A stretch of 59,894 nt of DNA from an uncultured Ignavibacteriota bacterium (GCA_903900335.1 CAIUMP010000037.1:1-59894); one strand, 5' to 3'. Positions 7,854 through 17,284 are shown, counted from the stretch's first letter. The notes: a model not told the origin generated them from the letters alone. A program made the numbers and translations.

Positions 7854-8855
7854 CTACACAATGAGTCCCATCTTGCGCTTCACATCGGTGAGCCGTGGTT
7901 CCGAAATGGCACGTGCCTTTTCGGTACCCATGTTGATTATCCGTGTCAGTTCGCCCCGATCCTTCATCAGCTCGGCATGACGCTCGCGAATCGGTGCTGT
8001 TTCCGCGATGACAACTTGCGCAACTGCTTTCTTTAGATCACCATACCCACGCGCATTTGCGAAGTCCCGCTCGACTTCCTCGGCGGATTTCTTTGTCAAT
8101 GCTTGATAGATCGAAAGTAGATTGTTCACCCCGGCTTTCTCCGGCTCTTTCGAAAAACGAATATCCGAACCCGAATCCGTTACGGCACGCATGATTGACT
8201 TCTCGATGTCCTTGGGTTCATCGAGCAATCGAATCGCGTGACCTTTGATGTGCGCTGAACTTTTGGACATCTTCGCTGTGGGGTCGTCGAGCCCCATGAT
8301 GCGCGCACCCACTTTGCCAATGACGGGTTCCGGCACGATGAACGTCTCGCCGTAATGGTGATTGAAACGCTCGGCGATGTTGCGCGCGAGTTCGACGTGC
8401 TGTTTCTGATCTTCGCCAACTGGGACTTCGTCAGTATCGTAAAAGAGGATATCCGCAGCCATGAGCACAGGGTAGTCGAAAAGGCCCGTCAGTACGATCT
8501 CCTGCTTGGCCGACTTATCCTTGTACTGCGTCATCTTCTTCAACCAAGCTTCCGGTGTGACGCAGTTGAGTAACCACGCACCTTCGGCATTCACGCTTAC
8601 ATGGCTTTGCAAGAAGAGCAGGCTCTTTTCCGGGTCCAGTCCGACGGCAATAAAGAGGGCCATCAGTTCCATCGTCCGCTCCCGGAGTTTCTCAGGTTCC
8701 TGCCGCACCGTCAGAGCATGGAGATCGACCACGCAGAAGATATTCTCCTTTTCCGGATCGTTTTGCAACTCCACCCAACGGCGGACCGCACCGATGTAGT
8801 TACCGATGTGGATGACTTCCGATGGCTGGATTCCGCTAAAGACCCGTTTCTTCAT
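7854..8855 (-). CDS. trpS: Tryptophanyl-tRNA synthetase
   Basis: 333 residues from the ATG at 8855, where the class-I synthetase fold begins (KKRVFSGIQPSEVIHIGNYI; HIGN is the HIGH-type motif). AKMSKSS near residue 200 is the KMSKS loop. Length is typical of bacterial TrpRS. The open frame extends 58 codons upstream to 9029, but that sequence has no family similarity. It attaches tryptophan to its tRNA. Transcribed alone, divergent from the TPR gene at 9089. Confidence 0.96.
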   Translation of the reverse strand: MKKRVFSGIQPSEVIHIGNYIGAVRRWVELQNDPEKENIFCVVDLHALTVRQEPEKLRERTMELMALFIAVGLDPEKSLLFLQSHVSVNAEGAWLLNCVTPEAWLKKMTQYKDKSAKQEIVLTGLFDYPVLMAADILFYDTDEVPVGEDQKQHVELARNIAERFNHHYGETFIVPEPVIGKVGARIMGLDDPTAKMSKSSAHIKGHAIRLLDEPKDIEKSIMRAVTDSGSDIRFSKEPEKAGVNNLLSIYQALTKKSAEEVERDFANARGYGDLKKAVAQVVIAETAPIRERHAELMKDRGELTRIINMGTEKARAISEPRLTDVKRKMGLIV

Positions 8856-9088
8856 AGGTTTGAATTGTACTTGAGTTTTGGTGTCGCCGAAAATTCTGCA
8901 AAGACTGCCAACACAGCGCAAAGCCCTTCGCGCTCCCGCTAAATTACGGTTGTTGACCCTTCTGGTCCGGAGATTTGGAACGAAGATTCTTCCGTCTGCT
9001 TTTAGTACCTGCCGAGGATTCAGTCGCATTTGAGTGACTTTTCCCTCAAACTTGGCAGTAGGTATGTTTGACTCAGTAATGCTTTTCG

Positions 9089-10150
9089 ATGGATCTCCGC
9101 TCGTTAGTTAGCCCCCAGACAATTGACGGCTCCTTAGCTTCCTTAGAAGCAAAAACAGAAGAGCCGTTCGATTTCCAGCTTCGTGCGCTGGAACCGCTCT
9201 TGCGCGGTGCGACAGAGATCGGCTACGCTCTTGGAGTGGCCAATATCAATCGGCAGCTCGGCCAGGTGTATCGCCTTCAGGGCACGTTCGAAAAATCCCT
9301 CTTCCATCTTTCTGAGGCGATCGCCTACTACGAGCGCGAGCATCAGGATGCGCTTCTGGCCCGCGCGTTATTACAGCTTGCGGCACTCTATCAGGCGGCG
9401 AGCCTGCCGATGGCCTCCGTTGAAGCGGCTCTGCGGGCTTCTCACTTTTACGAACGTTCCAACAATACCGCCGACCAGGCGAAGGCGCTCTTCCTGCTTA
9501 CGAATGTCCTCAACGACGCGGGAGATTACGAGCACGCAAAGGAATTTGCTCAGAACACCATCGAGCTTTTCTCTTCTCTCGGCAACCCACAGTATATCGC
9601 GCTTGCCCGGGGTACGCTCGGTCTTATCCATCTTCAGCTCGGTGAACTTGAGGATGCATTGACCCAGACGCTTCTTGCTTATGAAGAATTCGAACGAGAG
9701 GATCTAAAGCCGAACGAGGCCATCGTTCGAAATAATCTGGCGGAGATCTACCTCAAGATGGGACGTGGCGATCTTGCGATCAGTTATGCCGGAATGGCTC
9801 GACAAATCGCCGAAGAGTGCGGGATGAAGCAGTTCGAAGCTGCCGTAAATCTCTCTGTCGCAGAAATCTATGAAGCAAATGGTAGTTTCGCGATGGCAGA
9901 GACATACTACAATGTAGCGATCACACGCGCCGAAGACACGACCGCATTCAAGCCGCTCGAACTTGCTCACCAGCGCCTCGCTTCGCTCTGCCGCCGCCTT
10001 GGACGTATGGAGGAAGCGTTCGAACACTTGGAGGCCTCCATTGCCGCACGCGAGCGCCAGCATGAGTTTGAGATCTCCGCATTCCGTGGTCATTTCGAGG
10101 CGCTTCGTCAAAGGCTCGAACAACCTAAGTTGGAAGAAGCAACATTGTGA
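9089..10150 (+). CDS. TPR-repeat protein
   Basis: 353 residues composed almost wholly of tetratricopeptide repeats from about 35 to 330 (for example VANINRQLGQVYRLQGTFEKS, LARGTLGLIHLQLGELEDAL, VRNNLAEIYLKMGRGDLA). There is no signal peptide or enzyme domain, so it is likely a cytoplasmic scaffold. A second soluble TPR protein of similar style lies at 27017. Its partner is unknown. asnB follows 91 bp downstream on the same strand, but a functional link is not evident. Confidence 0.8.
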   Translation: MDLRSLVSPQTIDGSLASLEAKTEEPFDFQLRALEPLLRGATEIGYALGVANINRQLGQVYRLQGTFEKSLFHLSEAIAYYEREHQDALLARALLQLAALYQAASLPMASVEAALRASHFYERSNNTADQAKALFLLTNVLNDAGDYEHAKEFAQNTIELFSSLGNPQYIALARGTLGLIHLQLGELEDALTQTLLAYEEFEREDLKPNEAIVRNNLAEIYLKMGRGDLAISYAGMARQIAEECGMKQFEAAVNLSVAEIYEANGSFAMAETYYNVAITRAEDTTAFKPLELAHQRLASLCRRLGRMEEAFEHLEASIAARERQHEFEISAFRGHFEALRQRLEQPKLEEATL

Positions 10151-10241
10151 GCGTGACTTATAGGCCGCGCCAATCTCGATGCTCGCAATTAGCTCGTCCC
10201 ATTGGCGAATCTTACTCCACCCAATTTCGTAGTATGCCACC

Positions 10242-12152
10242 ATGTGTGGAATTGGCGGAGTTTTCGATTACGGATATAGACGACAGCCCGAGGTAACCCC
10301 GGAGCTACTCGTACGCATGTCGGACGCGATGGTGCATCGTGGGCCGGATGATTCGGGCTATCATGTCAGTGCAAAAGGCGTGTGCGGACTCACCTTCCGC
10401 CGGCTCGCTATCGTCGATCTTTCTCCCGCCGGACATCAGCCTATGTCCACACCCGATGGGCGATACACACTTGTATTCAACGGCGAGATCTACAACCATC
10501 TTCTCATTCGTGAAGAGCTTGAAGCGAAAGGCTATCGCTATAAATCGCACAGCGACACGGAGACGATTCTCTACGCCTATCAGGAGTGGGGAGAAGCATG
10601 CTTCTCGAAATTCCTCGGCATGTTTGCTATTGCGATATGGGATGAAGAGAAGCAAGAGCTATTCTGCATCCGCGACCGCATCGGCATAAAGCCGTTCTAC
10701 TATTCTAACCCCGATGGCCGCTTCATTTTCGGAAGCGAGATGAAGGTCATCCTCCAACATCCCTCGCAGCGAGCGAAGCTGAACGAAGATGCTCTGCCGC
10801 ACTATCTCTCGCTCATGATGCCCCCCGCGCCGGACACGATGTTCGAAGGCATTCACAAGTTGGAAGCTGGGCACTCGCTTCGTATCACATCCGATGGGAA
10901 GATAACCAAGAAGAGATGGTGGTCGTTGCTTGATGCTGGTGAACCACTCGCGGGCATTAAGGAAGAGGAAGCGATAGAAGAGATTCGCAGATTGCTGCGA
11001 AGGGCGATCAAAGATCGGATGATGTCGGACGTGCCGTTCGGCGTGTTCCTCTCCGGTGGGATTGATTCGAGCTTGAACGTTGCGCTGATGTCCGAACTGA
11101 TGGACCGGCCCGTGCAGACATTCTCCGTGGGCTTCAAGGATTTGGAGAAGTACAACGAGATGAAATATGCTCGTGGTATTGCGGAGAAGTTCGGCACGAA
11201 CCATCACGAAGTGCTGATAGATTCAAGCGACGCCGAGCGCGTTATCTCGGATCTCGCATGGCACGAGGACGAACCCAACGGCGACCCGGTCTGCATTCCG
11301 CTCTACTTCGTTAGCAAGCTCGCGCGCGATGCGGGGACTATTGTTGTGCAAGTGGGTGAAGGTTCGGACGAGGAGTTTGCGGGTTATCCGTGGCTTGTGC
11401 GCGATATTAAATTGTACGATAGACTCTGGAAGCCGCTTGGCAAACTCTCGCCGAAGATCATGCGGCGCGCGGCGTATATGGCGGGTTCGCCGCTCGTGAA
11501 GAACCCGCTCATCCGCGAGTACATGCGGCGCTTTGCAAAAGGCGAGGAGCTGTTCTGGGGTGGCGCTCTCGCTTTTACCGAAGAGCACAAGCGCGAACTT
11601 CTCACCAATTACAACGACGACGATTCCTCCAACAAATTCGCGGAGCAGTGGCACAAGCAAGTGCGCGATGCGTATCCGAAATCGGAGTACACGCGGCGAA
11701 TGATGTATCTGGAGTTCCAGCAGCGACTGCCGGAGCTATTGCTGATGCGCGTGGATAAAGTCTCGATGGCGACGAGCATCGAGGCGCGCGTGCCGTTTTT
11801 GGATCATCGCATTGTGGAGTACGCGTTCCGATTGCCCTCGCGCATCAAGCTCGGACCCAACTACGAGCCGAAGCACATTCTGAAAAAAGCGGCGGAAGGG
11901 ATTTTACCGCACGAATACATTTACCGCAAGAAGATGGGCTTCGCCGCGCCGGTCAACGAGTGGCTGAAGACGGAGCTGCGCGGATTCGTCGAAGACCATC
12001 TCTTCCAAAGCGAGTTGCTGAAGACCCACACCGATTTGGGCTACGTCCGCCGCCTCTTTGTCGAGCACACCACCAACACCCGCAACAACGGCCAGCTCCT
12101 CTGGACGCTGCTGAACCTGGTGTTGTGGGAGGAGCGGTATTTGAAATCCTGA
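10242..12152 (+). CDS. asnB: Asparagine synthase (glutamine-hydrolysing)
   Basis: 636 residues. The start is fixed by the N-terminal MCGIGG, whose Cys2 becomes the catalytic N-terminal nucleophile of class II glutamine amidotransferases after Met removal. The amidase domain spans about 1-215 (VHRGPDDSG, FNGEIYNH). The synthetase domain, about 245-630, has the PP-loop SGGIDSS. It makes asparagine from aspartate, glutamine and ATP. AsnB-like proteins also occur in polysaccharide-modification clusters, but no such neighbours are seen, so a housekeeping role is favoured. Confidence 0.94.
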   Translation: MCGIGGVFDYGYRRQPEVTPELLVRMSDAMVHRGPDDSGYHVSAKGVCGLTFRRLAIVDLSPAGHQPMSTPDGRYTLVFNGEIYNHLLIREELEAKGYRYKSHSDTETILYAYQEWGEACFSKFLGMFAIAIWDEEKQELFCIRDRIGIKPFYYSNPDGRFIFGSEMKVILQHPSQRAKLNEDALPHYLSLMMPPAPDTMFEGIHKLEAGHSLRITSDGKITKKRWWSLLDAGEPLAGIKEEEAIEEIRRLLRRAIKDRMMSDVPFGVFLSGGIDSSLNVALMSELMDRPVQTFSVGFKDLEKYNEMKYARGIAEKFGTNHHEVLIDSSDAERVISDLAWHEDEPNGDPVCIPLYFVSKLARDAGTIVVQVGEGSDEEFAGYPWLVRDIKLYDRLWKPLGKLSPKIMRRAAYMAGSPLVKNPLIREYMRRFAKGEELFWGGALAFTEEHKRELLTNYNDDDSSNKFAEQWHKQVRDAYPKSEYTRRMMYLEFQQRLPELLLMRVDKVSMATSIEARVPFLDHRIVEYAFRLPSRIKLGPNYEPKHILKKAAEGILPHEYIYRKKMGFAAPVNEWLKTELRGFVEDHLFQSELLKTHTDLGYVRRLFVEHTTNTRNNGQLLWTLLNLVLWEERYLKS

Positions 12153-12260
12153 ACCGGGATCAAGCGGATGCGGATGTTTGGGAAGTGTTCGGCCTTTCAT
12201 TCCCGCGAATTGCTGGCTCTCGACCTGAGCGGGGGAAGGGAATCCAGATCCCGGCTGCGC

Positions 12261-12587
12261 TCACTCCGCCTTACAAACGTGCACCTCTCCCGGCTTCGCC
12301 ACTGCCAACGCCCTAAGTGCCGATGGAATGCAAGGTCGAAGTGACACAAGAGAATTATTGTAGGCATCCAAGACAATGATAGCAAATGGCAGCTTCGATG
12401 CGTTTTGTTGATAAGGCAAATTCTTATCTGCTGTTAACATCGCGCCAAATCCCTCGGCGGACATTCGTCGCAACAACTCGCCATTCTTTACACCGCGCCA
12501 ACCCATCGCAGCGATGGTGATTGCTTCGTGGCCCGTCAGCTCTCTGCCGAGCTTCCGGGGAACACACTCATCGAGAAGAACTTTCAT
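12261..12587 (-). CDS. DUF5615 PIN-like toxin candidate
   Basis: 108 residues starting MKVLLDECVPRKL, the conserved N-terminus of DUF5615 PIN-like proteins, with LTADKNLPYQQN in the middle where the family has its second acidic cluster (TxDxDF in relatives). By family analogy a putative RNase toxin. Its ATG overlaps the stop of the upstream DUF433 gene by one base (TAATG), so the pair is translationally coupled. A second copy of the same type of module lies at 55.4-56.0 kb with a quite different sequence. Confidence 0.8.
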   Translation of the reverse strand: MKVLLDECVPRKLGRELTGHEAITIAAMGWRGVKNGELLRRMSAEGFGAMLTADKNLPYQQNASKLPFAIIVLDAYNNSLVSLRPCIPSALRALAVAKPGEVHVCKAE

Positions 12588-12820
12588 TAGAGCGCGTGCG
12601 CGGCAAGGACAAGCTCTTCCGAATACTTCAATAGTTCGAGCGCCTGTTCGCGCATAACGGTCGGGAAGTCGGAGAGGAAGGAGTCGAGGTCTTCACCAGA
12701 TTCCAGGTAATCGAACAGCGTCTTGGCGGGCACACGCGTACCGGCAAAGCAAGGTGTGCCGCTCATGATCTCTGGATCGGAAAGGATTGGGTCGTGCGGT
12801 GCAATGGTGGCAGTAATCAT
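12587..12820 (-). CDS. DUF433 antitoxin candidate
   Basis: 77 residues from the ATG at 12820. Seen: DPEIMSGTPCFAGTRVPAKTLFDYL, the standard DUF433 N-terminal pattern (xGxPxFxGTRVP), a small helix-turn-helix-like fold. Proposed antitoxin of the DUF5615 protein encoded next to it; as in other modules it probably binds its own promoter. The frame extends upstream to 12913, but that part lacks the family pattern. Confidence 0.8.
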   Translation of the reverse strand: MITATIAPHDPILSDPEIMSGTPCFAGTRVPAKTLFDYLESGEDLDSFLSDFPTVMREQALELLKYSEELVLAAHAL

Positions 12821-12897
12821 ACTATCCGAAACAACGAGGCTTCTCAGAAAAGATTCAGGAAAGAAATACTCGGTTACTCTTCCCGCAAGCCCAGGAC

Positions 12898-12991
12898 GGG
12901 GGCAGTGAAGCATTTGGGCGAGATGTCGCCGCTGTACGAGATGGCGAAGGCGGGGATATATGTGAAGTCAATTGAACGGGCGGCGCACTAA
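12898..12991 (+). pseudogene. Possible 3' remnant of an unrecognised gene
   Basis: An open frame ending VKHLGEMSPLYEMAKAGIYVKS and then IERAAH before the stop at 12991 looks protein-like, whereas its upstream part overlaps the opposite-strand DUF433 gene. It may be the C-terminus of a gene whose 5' part was lost when the toxin-antitoxin pair arrived. I could not identify the family. Confidence 0.25.
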
Positions 12992-13028
12992 AGGCAGAAC
13001 TGGGATTACGCGGATGATGGATGAGACC

Positions 13029-13235
13029 TTATAACTCACGGAGAAACTCTCGGACTGGGCGTAACTGAGTCTCACCGCGATCTGCAGCTTTGAGTTGTGC
13101 GACCGATTGCCGTATCTCACGGAGGAGCTTTTTCCGTTCAGGCGAAATCGGTTCGACCTTGACGGAGCGAAGGTTCTTCATCAATTCAAGAAAGAACGGT
13201 GCTTTACTATCTTCGACATTTACGATGAAATCCAT
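13029..13235 (-). CDS. Small antitoxin-like protein
   Basis: 68 residues: a short N-terminal strand (MDFIVNVEDSKAPFFLELMKNL) followed by a charged helix (SPERKKLLREIRQSVAQLKAADRG) and LRPVREFLREL. This layout matches small antitoxin-like proteins common in Bacteroidota, usually paired with a RelE-type toxin. No toxin is seen on either side, so it would be an orphan antitoxin. Weakly supported beyond size, charge and composition. Confidence 0.45.
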   Translation of the reverse strand: MDFIVNVEDSKAPFFLELMKNLRSVKVEPISPERKKLLREIRQSVAQLKAADRGETQLRPVREFLREL

Positions 13236-13482
13236 GGCTTCTTCAGAAAGAATTGTTCGAGATTAGAACACCGGCCGCCACAAATAAAGTGCGCTAGGGG
13301 CACGTAGGGTATCCCCCAGATGGGAAGCCCAACTCCGCGAGCGGCTGCATGAGAAGACAGTGGGTCCCCCGGTGTCGAGGAGGGGGAGAGTTGTTTAGTT
13401 TTAGAAGTGATGCGTCACTTTGAACCTTAGCGCAGATACACCACCAAGCATTGCCTTGATGTATCGAGGCCGCGTTCAAGAC
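13236..13482. other. Intergenic stretch with no recognisable gene
   Basis: 247 bp between the small antitoxin-like gene and the 3' end of the interrupted AIPR gene. No convincing coding frame, hairpin terminator or RNA gene was seen. Confidence 0.5.
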
Positions 13483-15243
13483 TCAATCGGCAGATAAGAG
13501 CACCGAATCGAGTTTCTTGAGATAGCTCGAGATATCAGGCCCCTTCTGCTCCCAGAAGGCTGCGAACTCTTTATGGCGCCCTCGCGTGTTTTTGAAGAAC
13601 GTTGAAATGTCTTTGCGATCTGCGCCTGCGCCGCGATTCTCTCGGTAATACCGTAGTGCCCCTACGTAAAGTTTCTCAATCATTAGGAGTAGGGGTGCAA
13701 CGCTGTCCTCCTCGCATAGTTTCCAAAACTTTTCAGATTTTGATTTGGTCTTTAGCAGAGGATAGACCTGAGCCCACGCGAATCCAAGGACCATCCATTT
13801 CGCATATCCCCGCTCTGGGAAGCCGTGGCTCTTTGAACTAACAGCCTTGAAGAGCCAATACCGAGGAAGGTAGAAATGAGGATCCGAATTAGGAAAAACC
13901 AGTGCGTACCACTCTTCCTGAAAAAGATTATCTTTTCCCTCGCGAGGCACAGCAGGATCGAGCTCGCATCCTGCAATCGCCAACGCTAGTTCGGTCTTGC
14001 CAATTACGATGTATTTCCGGTTATCCGCTGCCGCTCTCGCCTCGCCCTTTTTCTGTCGTTTGCGTAAATAGAGGTAACCCTGCTTGCGAAGACTTCTTTC
14101 TATTTCAATCTATTGTCGATCATTGGACATCAAATCTGATGGTGTCACTGCATTCTGCCGATTCGTACCTGCAACAACTTGAGAAAGCAGATCGTCGAAC
14201 CCGTCCCGTTGTTTCGATTCAGGCGGGACCTGAATGACCTTCACGAGTACACTTGCCTTGCGAGCGCCAGCAAGGTTGTTCGCAAGCATCCTTGTCGTCT
14301 GCTGGCCGTTGATTACTTGCGGATTGTCCACTCGTAGAATATCGCGTCCATTCCTACTCGTCTTCTCGGCTCTCTCGCAGAGAATAGTGATACCGTTGTT
14401 GTAGTAGAAGAAATGCTCTGGCTCCTTGACTATCGTATTGCTGATTCCCTTGTTGATGAGTCCGCCATCTCCAAGGAAACCGCGGATATTGCGAGCAAAA
14501 AGCCGTAGGCCTGCGAGTTCAAATAGCTGGCCGACATGGTCTCCCTTCATCGAAAACACCCACGATTCAATATTACTATCAGTGTCATATCTTTGGAGAA
14601 TTCCCGTTACCTTGACTCCTTTGCCCTGCTCCATCTCAAGATCGAGAGTCGGGATTGGAGGCGCAACGCCGTCAAGATAATCTTGAAGGAGTGTCATTAG
14701 GCGCTTACCATCAAAGAATGTAATCTCCGCAGTTGGGTAACGGCTTTCGCGGACTATCTGCTTTGCTCGATCTATTACTGAACTGGTGATCTTGCCAGGT
14801 GTTACATAGAACAAAACGAGCCGGTAATGATCGTTCTGGATTCTCCGTCTGGCATCTTTTAATCGGGTCCGAGTAGCGTCGTTACAACTAACGACAAATT
14901 TATTGAACTCGTCATGATCTTCCATTGTGAGCAGGCCAGCCAACTGAGCGAAGGTCGAAACGTCATGCCGATTCTCAGTCTTCTGAGACAATTTTTGCCG
15001 ATACTTGGCCTGTATGATTGCCACATATTTTGATGCTCCGTCGATGTAAATAGCGTCGACGTCATTATCGTGACTTCCCCCGCACAAGGCCTCAAGGGCA
15101 GCATGCTCGCTTTCAGATATGTATGCCCGTACAAACCAGAGAATAAAGAGGTCGTCTTCGCTCAATTTTGGATGTCGGAGTCCGATATCTCGAACCTGAA
15201 CCTTCAAATCATCGATAGTCAGTGGCTTCGTTTTCACAACCAT
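13483..15243 (-). pseudogene. AIPR-family phage-resistance gene interrupted by an in-frame amber codon
   Basis: From the ATG at 15243 (AAGGAA Shine-Dalgarno four bases upstream) translation runs 377 codons to a TAG at 14110-14112. The same frame then stays open to 13483, so the unbroken protein would be about 586 residues. The first part matches the AIPR (abortive infection phage resistance) family: a nuclease-like ALEALCGGSHDNDVDAIYID/AIIQAKY region at about 40-75 and the signature VINGQQTTRML, then VAGTNRQNAVTPSDLMSNDRQ just before the stop. The continuation IEIERSLRKQGYLYLRKR is what follows this motif in intact relatives. Either a recent nonsense mutation, an assembly error, or a split gene. 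AIPR proteins are associated with phage defence and restriction loci. Confidence 0.8.
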
Positions 15244-15380
15244 TCGTTTCCTTGATGCGCTTATTGGTTTCAATTCACCCTATACACCAGATTCCGTCAG
15301 GAAAGGTAACTTTTTTGCGGTTTGTTCCCGTGAATTTGTTAGGGGTGTTCGTACTTACATTATTATCGATTTTAGCCAGT

Positions 15381-15453
15381 GGGTCGGGCATCCCAGCCCG
15401 ACATCCCCGTCCTCATCTCACAAACCAGGCTGTCGGGCAAGGATGCCCGACCC
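15381..15453. repeat. Inverted repeat hairpin
   Basis: Two nested perfect arms: GGGTCGGGCATCC (15381-15393) with GGATGCCCGACCC (15441-15453), and inside it GCCCGACA (15396-15403) with TGTCGGGC (15431-15438). The arrangement resembles a dispersed intergenic element; it continues rightwards into CTTCGGCAAGATCAGGGCAG. Confidence 0.65.
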
Positions 15454-15514
15454 TTCGGCAAGATCAGGGCAGGCACTCCGGGAAAAAGTTTTCTGAAGAA
15501 TATTAGGAAAGCTC

Positions 15515-15702
15515 TTGACTTCGGGTTTAGGATGTGTTATGTTACAGGTAATGAGACGGGCACCTTTTCAATTCCGCACACACCCACCGGGGATCTGGAT
15601 TCCCGCATCCGCGGAAATGACAGAGAGGAGAGGGCGTTCATTAAATGAACACTCAATTGAGAGAACACTGGCACCCGTTTTCAAGAAAATGGGTGCCTTT
15701 AT
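15515..15702 (+). ncRNA. Candidate small RNA with own promoter and terminator
   Basis: TTGACT (15515-15520), a 17-bp spacer, and TATGTT (15538-15543) form a good sigma-70-like promoter. About 125 bp after the expected start is a 12-bp hairpin with one G-U pair (15670-15697) followed by TTTATT. The ~150-nt interval has no protein-like frame. It could be a small RNA or just a decayed gene's promoter; a dispersed repeat-like palindrome lies inside it. No known RNA family was recognised. Confidence 0.35.
15670..15702 (+). terminator. Rho-independent terminator
   Basis: GGCACCCGTTTT (15670-15681), loop CAAG, AAAATGGGTGCC (15686-15697), then TTTATT. One G-U pair in a 12-bp stem; the best terminator in this non-coding stretch. 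Confidence 0.65.
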
Positions 15703-15799
15703 TAAAAACAAACGCAAAAAAAAATGGCGATTGCGCTTCGGGAGCGGTAATTGGGTTTAGTCGTTCATTGGAAAAGATAATTGCTGGGAGGAGAATCGC

Positions 15800-17284
15800 T
15801 CAGGTAGTCCTCGGCAAGCGCCCCCCGAACGAATCCCCGTTCTCAGGTGACTGGTCGTCGTGCTGCATGACGGCGTCTTCGTCCACGGCCTGCACGACGG
15901 CGCGGCTGCCGCTCATGCGGATGACGCTGACGGGTGTTCCGGGCGAGAGGAACTCGCCGTTGGTAACGGCGTCAACCTTTCGGTCGCCAAGAAGCACGAT
16001 ACCGGCGGGTCGGAGCATCGTTTGGGTGATGCCTTGTCGGCCAATGATGAGGGCGGAGTCGGTGGCGTAGAATGCGGTGTCGGCGGTGGTCGCGTTGTTG
16101 CGGAATTTCTGTAACCACGTGGATTTCGGCCCGTACTTGATGATGAGGTATCCGAGTACGATCACGCCGGTGAGCGAAATGGCGAGCGTGACGAATGTCT
16201 GCGTGGTGCGTTCGGGCGTGAGGGTTCGGAGATCGCCGGCGAGCGCGAGGAAGAGTCCGATGGTGATGCCGAGAATTCCGAGCACGCCCGCGAGGCCGAA
16301 CGTCGGGACCGGGGAGACCTCGATGAGAAGCAGCGTGAGGCCCGCCATGAAGAGGATGATCGCCAGCATCGGCGCGACTTCGGTGATGAATTGTCCGCCG
16401 AAGAACAGCGCGAACGCGGCCACCGCGGCGAGCGTGACCGCGCCGAAGTGACCGGTCTTGATCGTGTAAAACGCGCCCGCCATGCCGATCATGATGAGCA
16501 GCGAGCTGACGATGCCGGTCGTGAGGAAGCGGACGAGTTTATCGCCAAAGCCTTCTTCGGCGTTGATGATCTCGGCGGAGTTCACGCCAACCGCTTCCAG
16601 CGCGGCGGAGATCGTCTCAGCGGTGGTGTCGCAGTAGTGGACTTTGAGGGCGTCGTCGGTGGTGAGGGTGAGGAGCTTGCCCTGGGCGAGGGAAAAGCCG
16701 ATCTTTGCGAGGCCTGTATCGTTCTTTGAAAGTGGAGTGGGTTGGTCGGTTGAATCGAGGCCGCGCGATTCATCCACCATTGCTTCGGCGTATTTCGGGT
16801 CGCGGTGATTCTTCTCCGCAGTCGCTCGCATTTCGGCGCGCATGAAGGAGTTGACTTTTTCCGAAGCCTTCTCGCCGGTGGAGTAGATCGGCGTTGCCGC
16901 GCCCATCGTCGAGCCGCTGGACATGACGATCTTCTTTGCCGCCAGCGAAATGAGCGAGCCAGCGGAGATAGCGCGCTTATCGATGAAGGCGATAGTGAGC
17001 GGCACCTTGGCGTTCATGATGGCGTCGCGAATCTTGATCGCTGCGTCGATGCGTCCGCCGAGCGTGTTGACGTGGAGGAGGATGACGGCGTTGTCCTTCT
17101 CCGCATCCGCTACAGCGCGGGTGACGTACGAGACCATTCCGAGATCAACTTCGTCGGCGATGTCGATGACGTGGACTTTGTGGGTGGTGGGTTTGCGGGT
17201 GGTGTCCTGCGCGCGGGAGACGGATGCGATTCCGGGAGTGGCCAATAGCAACGCCAGGATCAAGCGCAGAGAAAGCTGTTTCAT
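15800..17284 (-). CDS. Long-form NfeD protein (ClpP-class membrane serine protease)
   Basis: 494 residues from the ATG at 17284, chosen because a signal peptide follows directly (MKQLSLRLILALLLATPGIASVSRAQ); an ATG at 17296 is possible. Residues about 35-215 are a ClpP-like protease domain with the nucleophile region ISAGSLISLAA and a Lys in KASEKVNSF as in the archaeal homologue 1510-N (Ser/Lys dyad). Four or five hydrophobic segments follow (about 235-390), then a C-terminal NfeD OB-fold (residues about 430-480, GRQGITQTML...VSVIRM). Related proteases cleave membrane proteins such as stomatins; no stomatin gene is adjacent. Likely in the inner membrane with the protease outside. Confidence 0.9.
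   Translation of the reverse strand: MKQLSLRLILALLLATPGIASVSRAQDTTRKPTTHKVHVIDIADEVDLGMVSYVTRAVADAEKDNAVILLHVNTLGGRIDAAIKIRDAIMNAKVPLTIAFIDKRAISAGSLISLAAKKIVMSSGSTMGAATPIYSTGEKASEKVNSFMRAEMRATAEKNHRDPKYAEAMVDESRGLDSTDQPTPLSKNDTGLAKIGFSLAQGKLLTLTTDDALKVHYCDTTAETISAALEAVGVNSAEIINAEEGFGDKLVRFLTTGIVSSLLIMIGMAGAFYTIKTGHFGAVTLAAVAAFALFFGGQFITEVAPMLAIILFMAGLTLLLIEVSPVPTFGLAGVLGILGITIGLFLALAGDLRTLTPERTTQTFVTLAISLTGVIVLGYLIIKYGPKSTWLQKFRNNATTADTAFYATDSALIIGRQGITQTMLRPAGIVLLGDRKVDAVTNGEFLSPGTPVSVIRMSGSRAVVQAVDEDAVMQHDDQSPENGDSFGGRLPRTT

Larger units (their letters stand above)
15244..15799. other. Non-coding accessory stretch with palindromes
   Basis: About 550 bp without a credible protein gene between the AIPR locus and the nfeD-type gene. 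It holds an inverted repeat (15381-15453), a motif GACCCTTCGGCAAG at 15450 that recurs in similar form near 59820, a promoter-like pair at 15515-15543, a GGATTCCCGC/GCGGAAATGAC dispersed-repeat-like palindrome around 15597-15620, and a terminator at 15670. Confidence 0.6.

Noticed and set aside
10659-11660. Two long minus-strand frames
   Set aside because: Antisense to asnB, whose motifs are intact.
14110-14112. Genome-wide amber recoding as an explanation of the AIPR stop
   Set aside because: Several other genes in the window end naturally at TAG, so TAG is a normal stop here.
15222-15760. Three overlapping plus-strand frames in the non-coding island stretch
   Set aside because: Low-complexity translations running through palindromes and a terminator; no start signals or family similarity.
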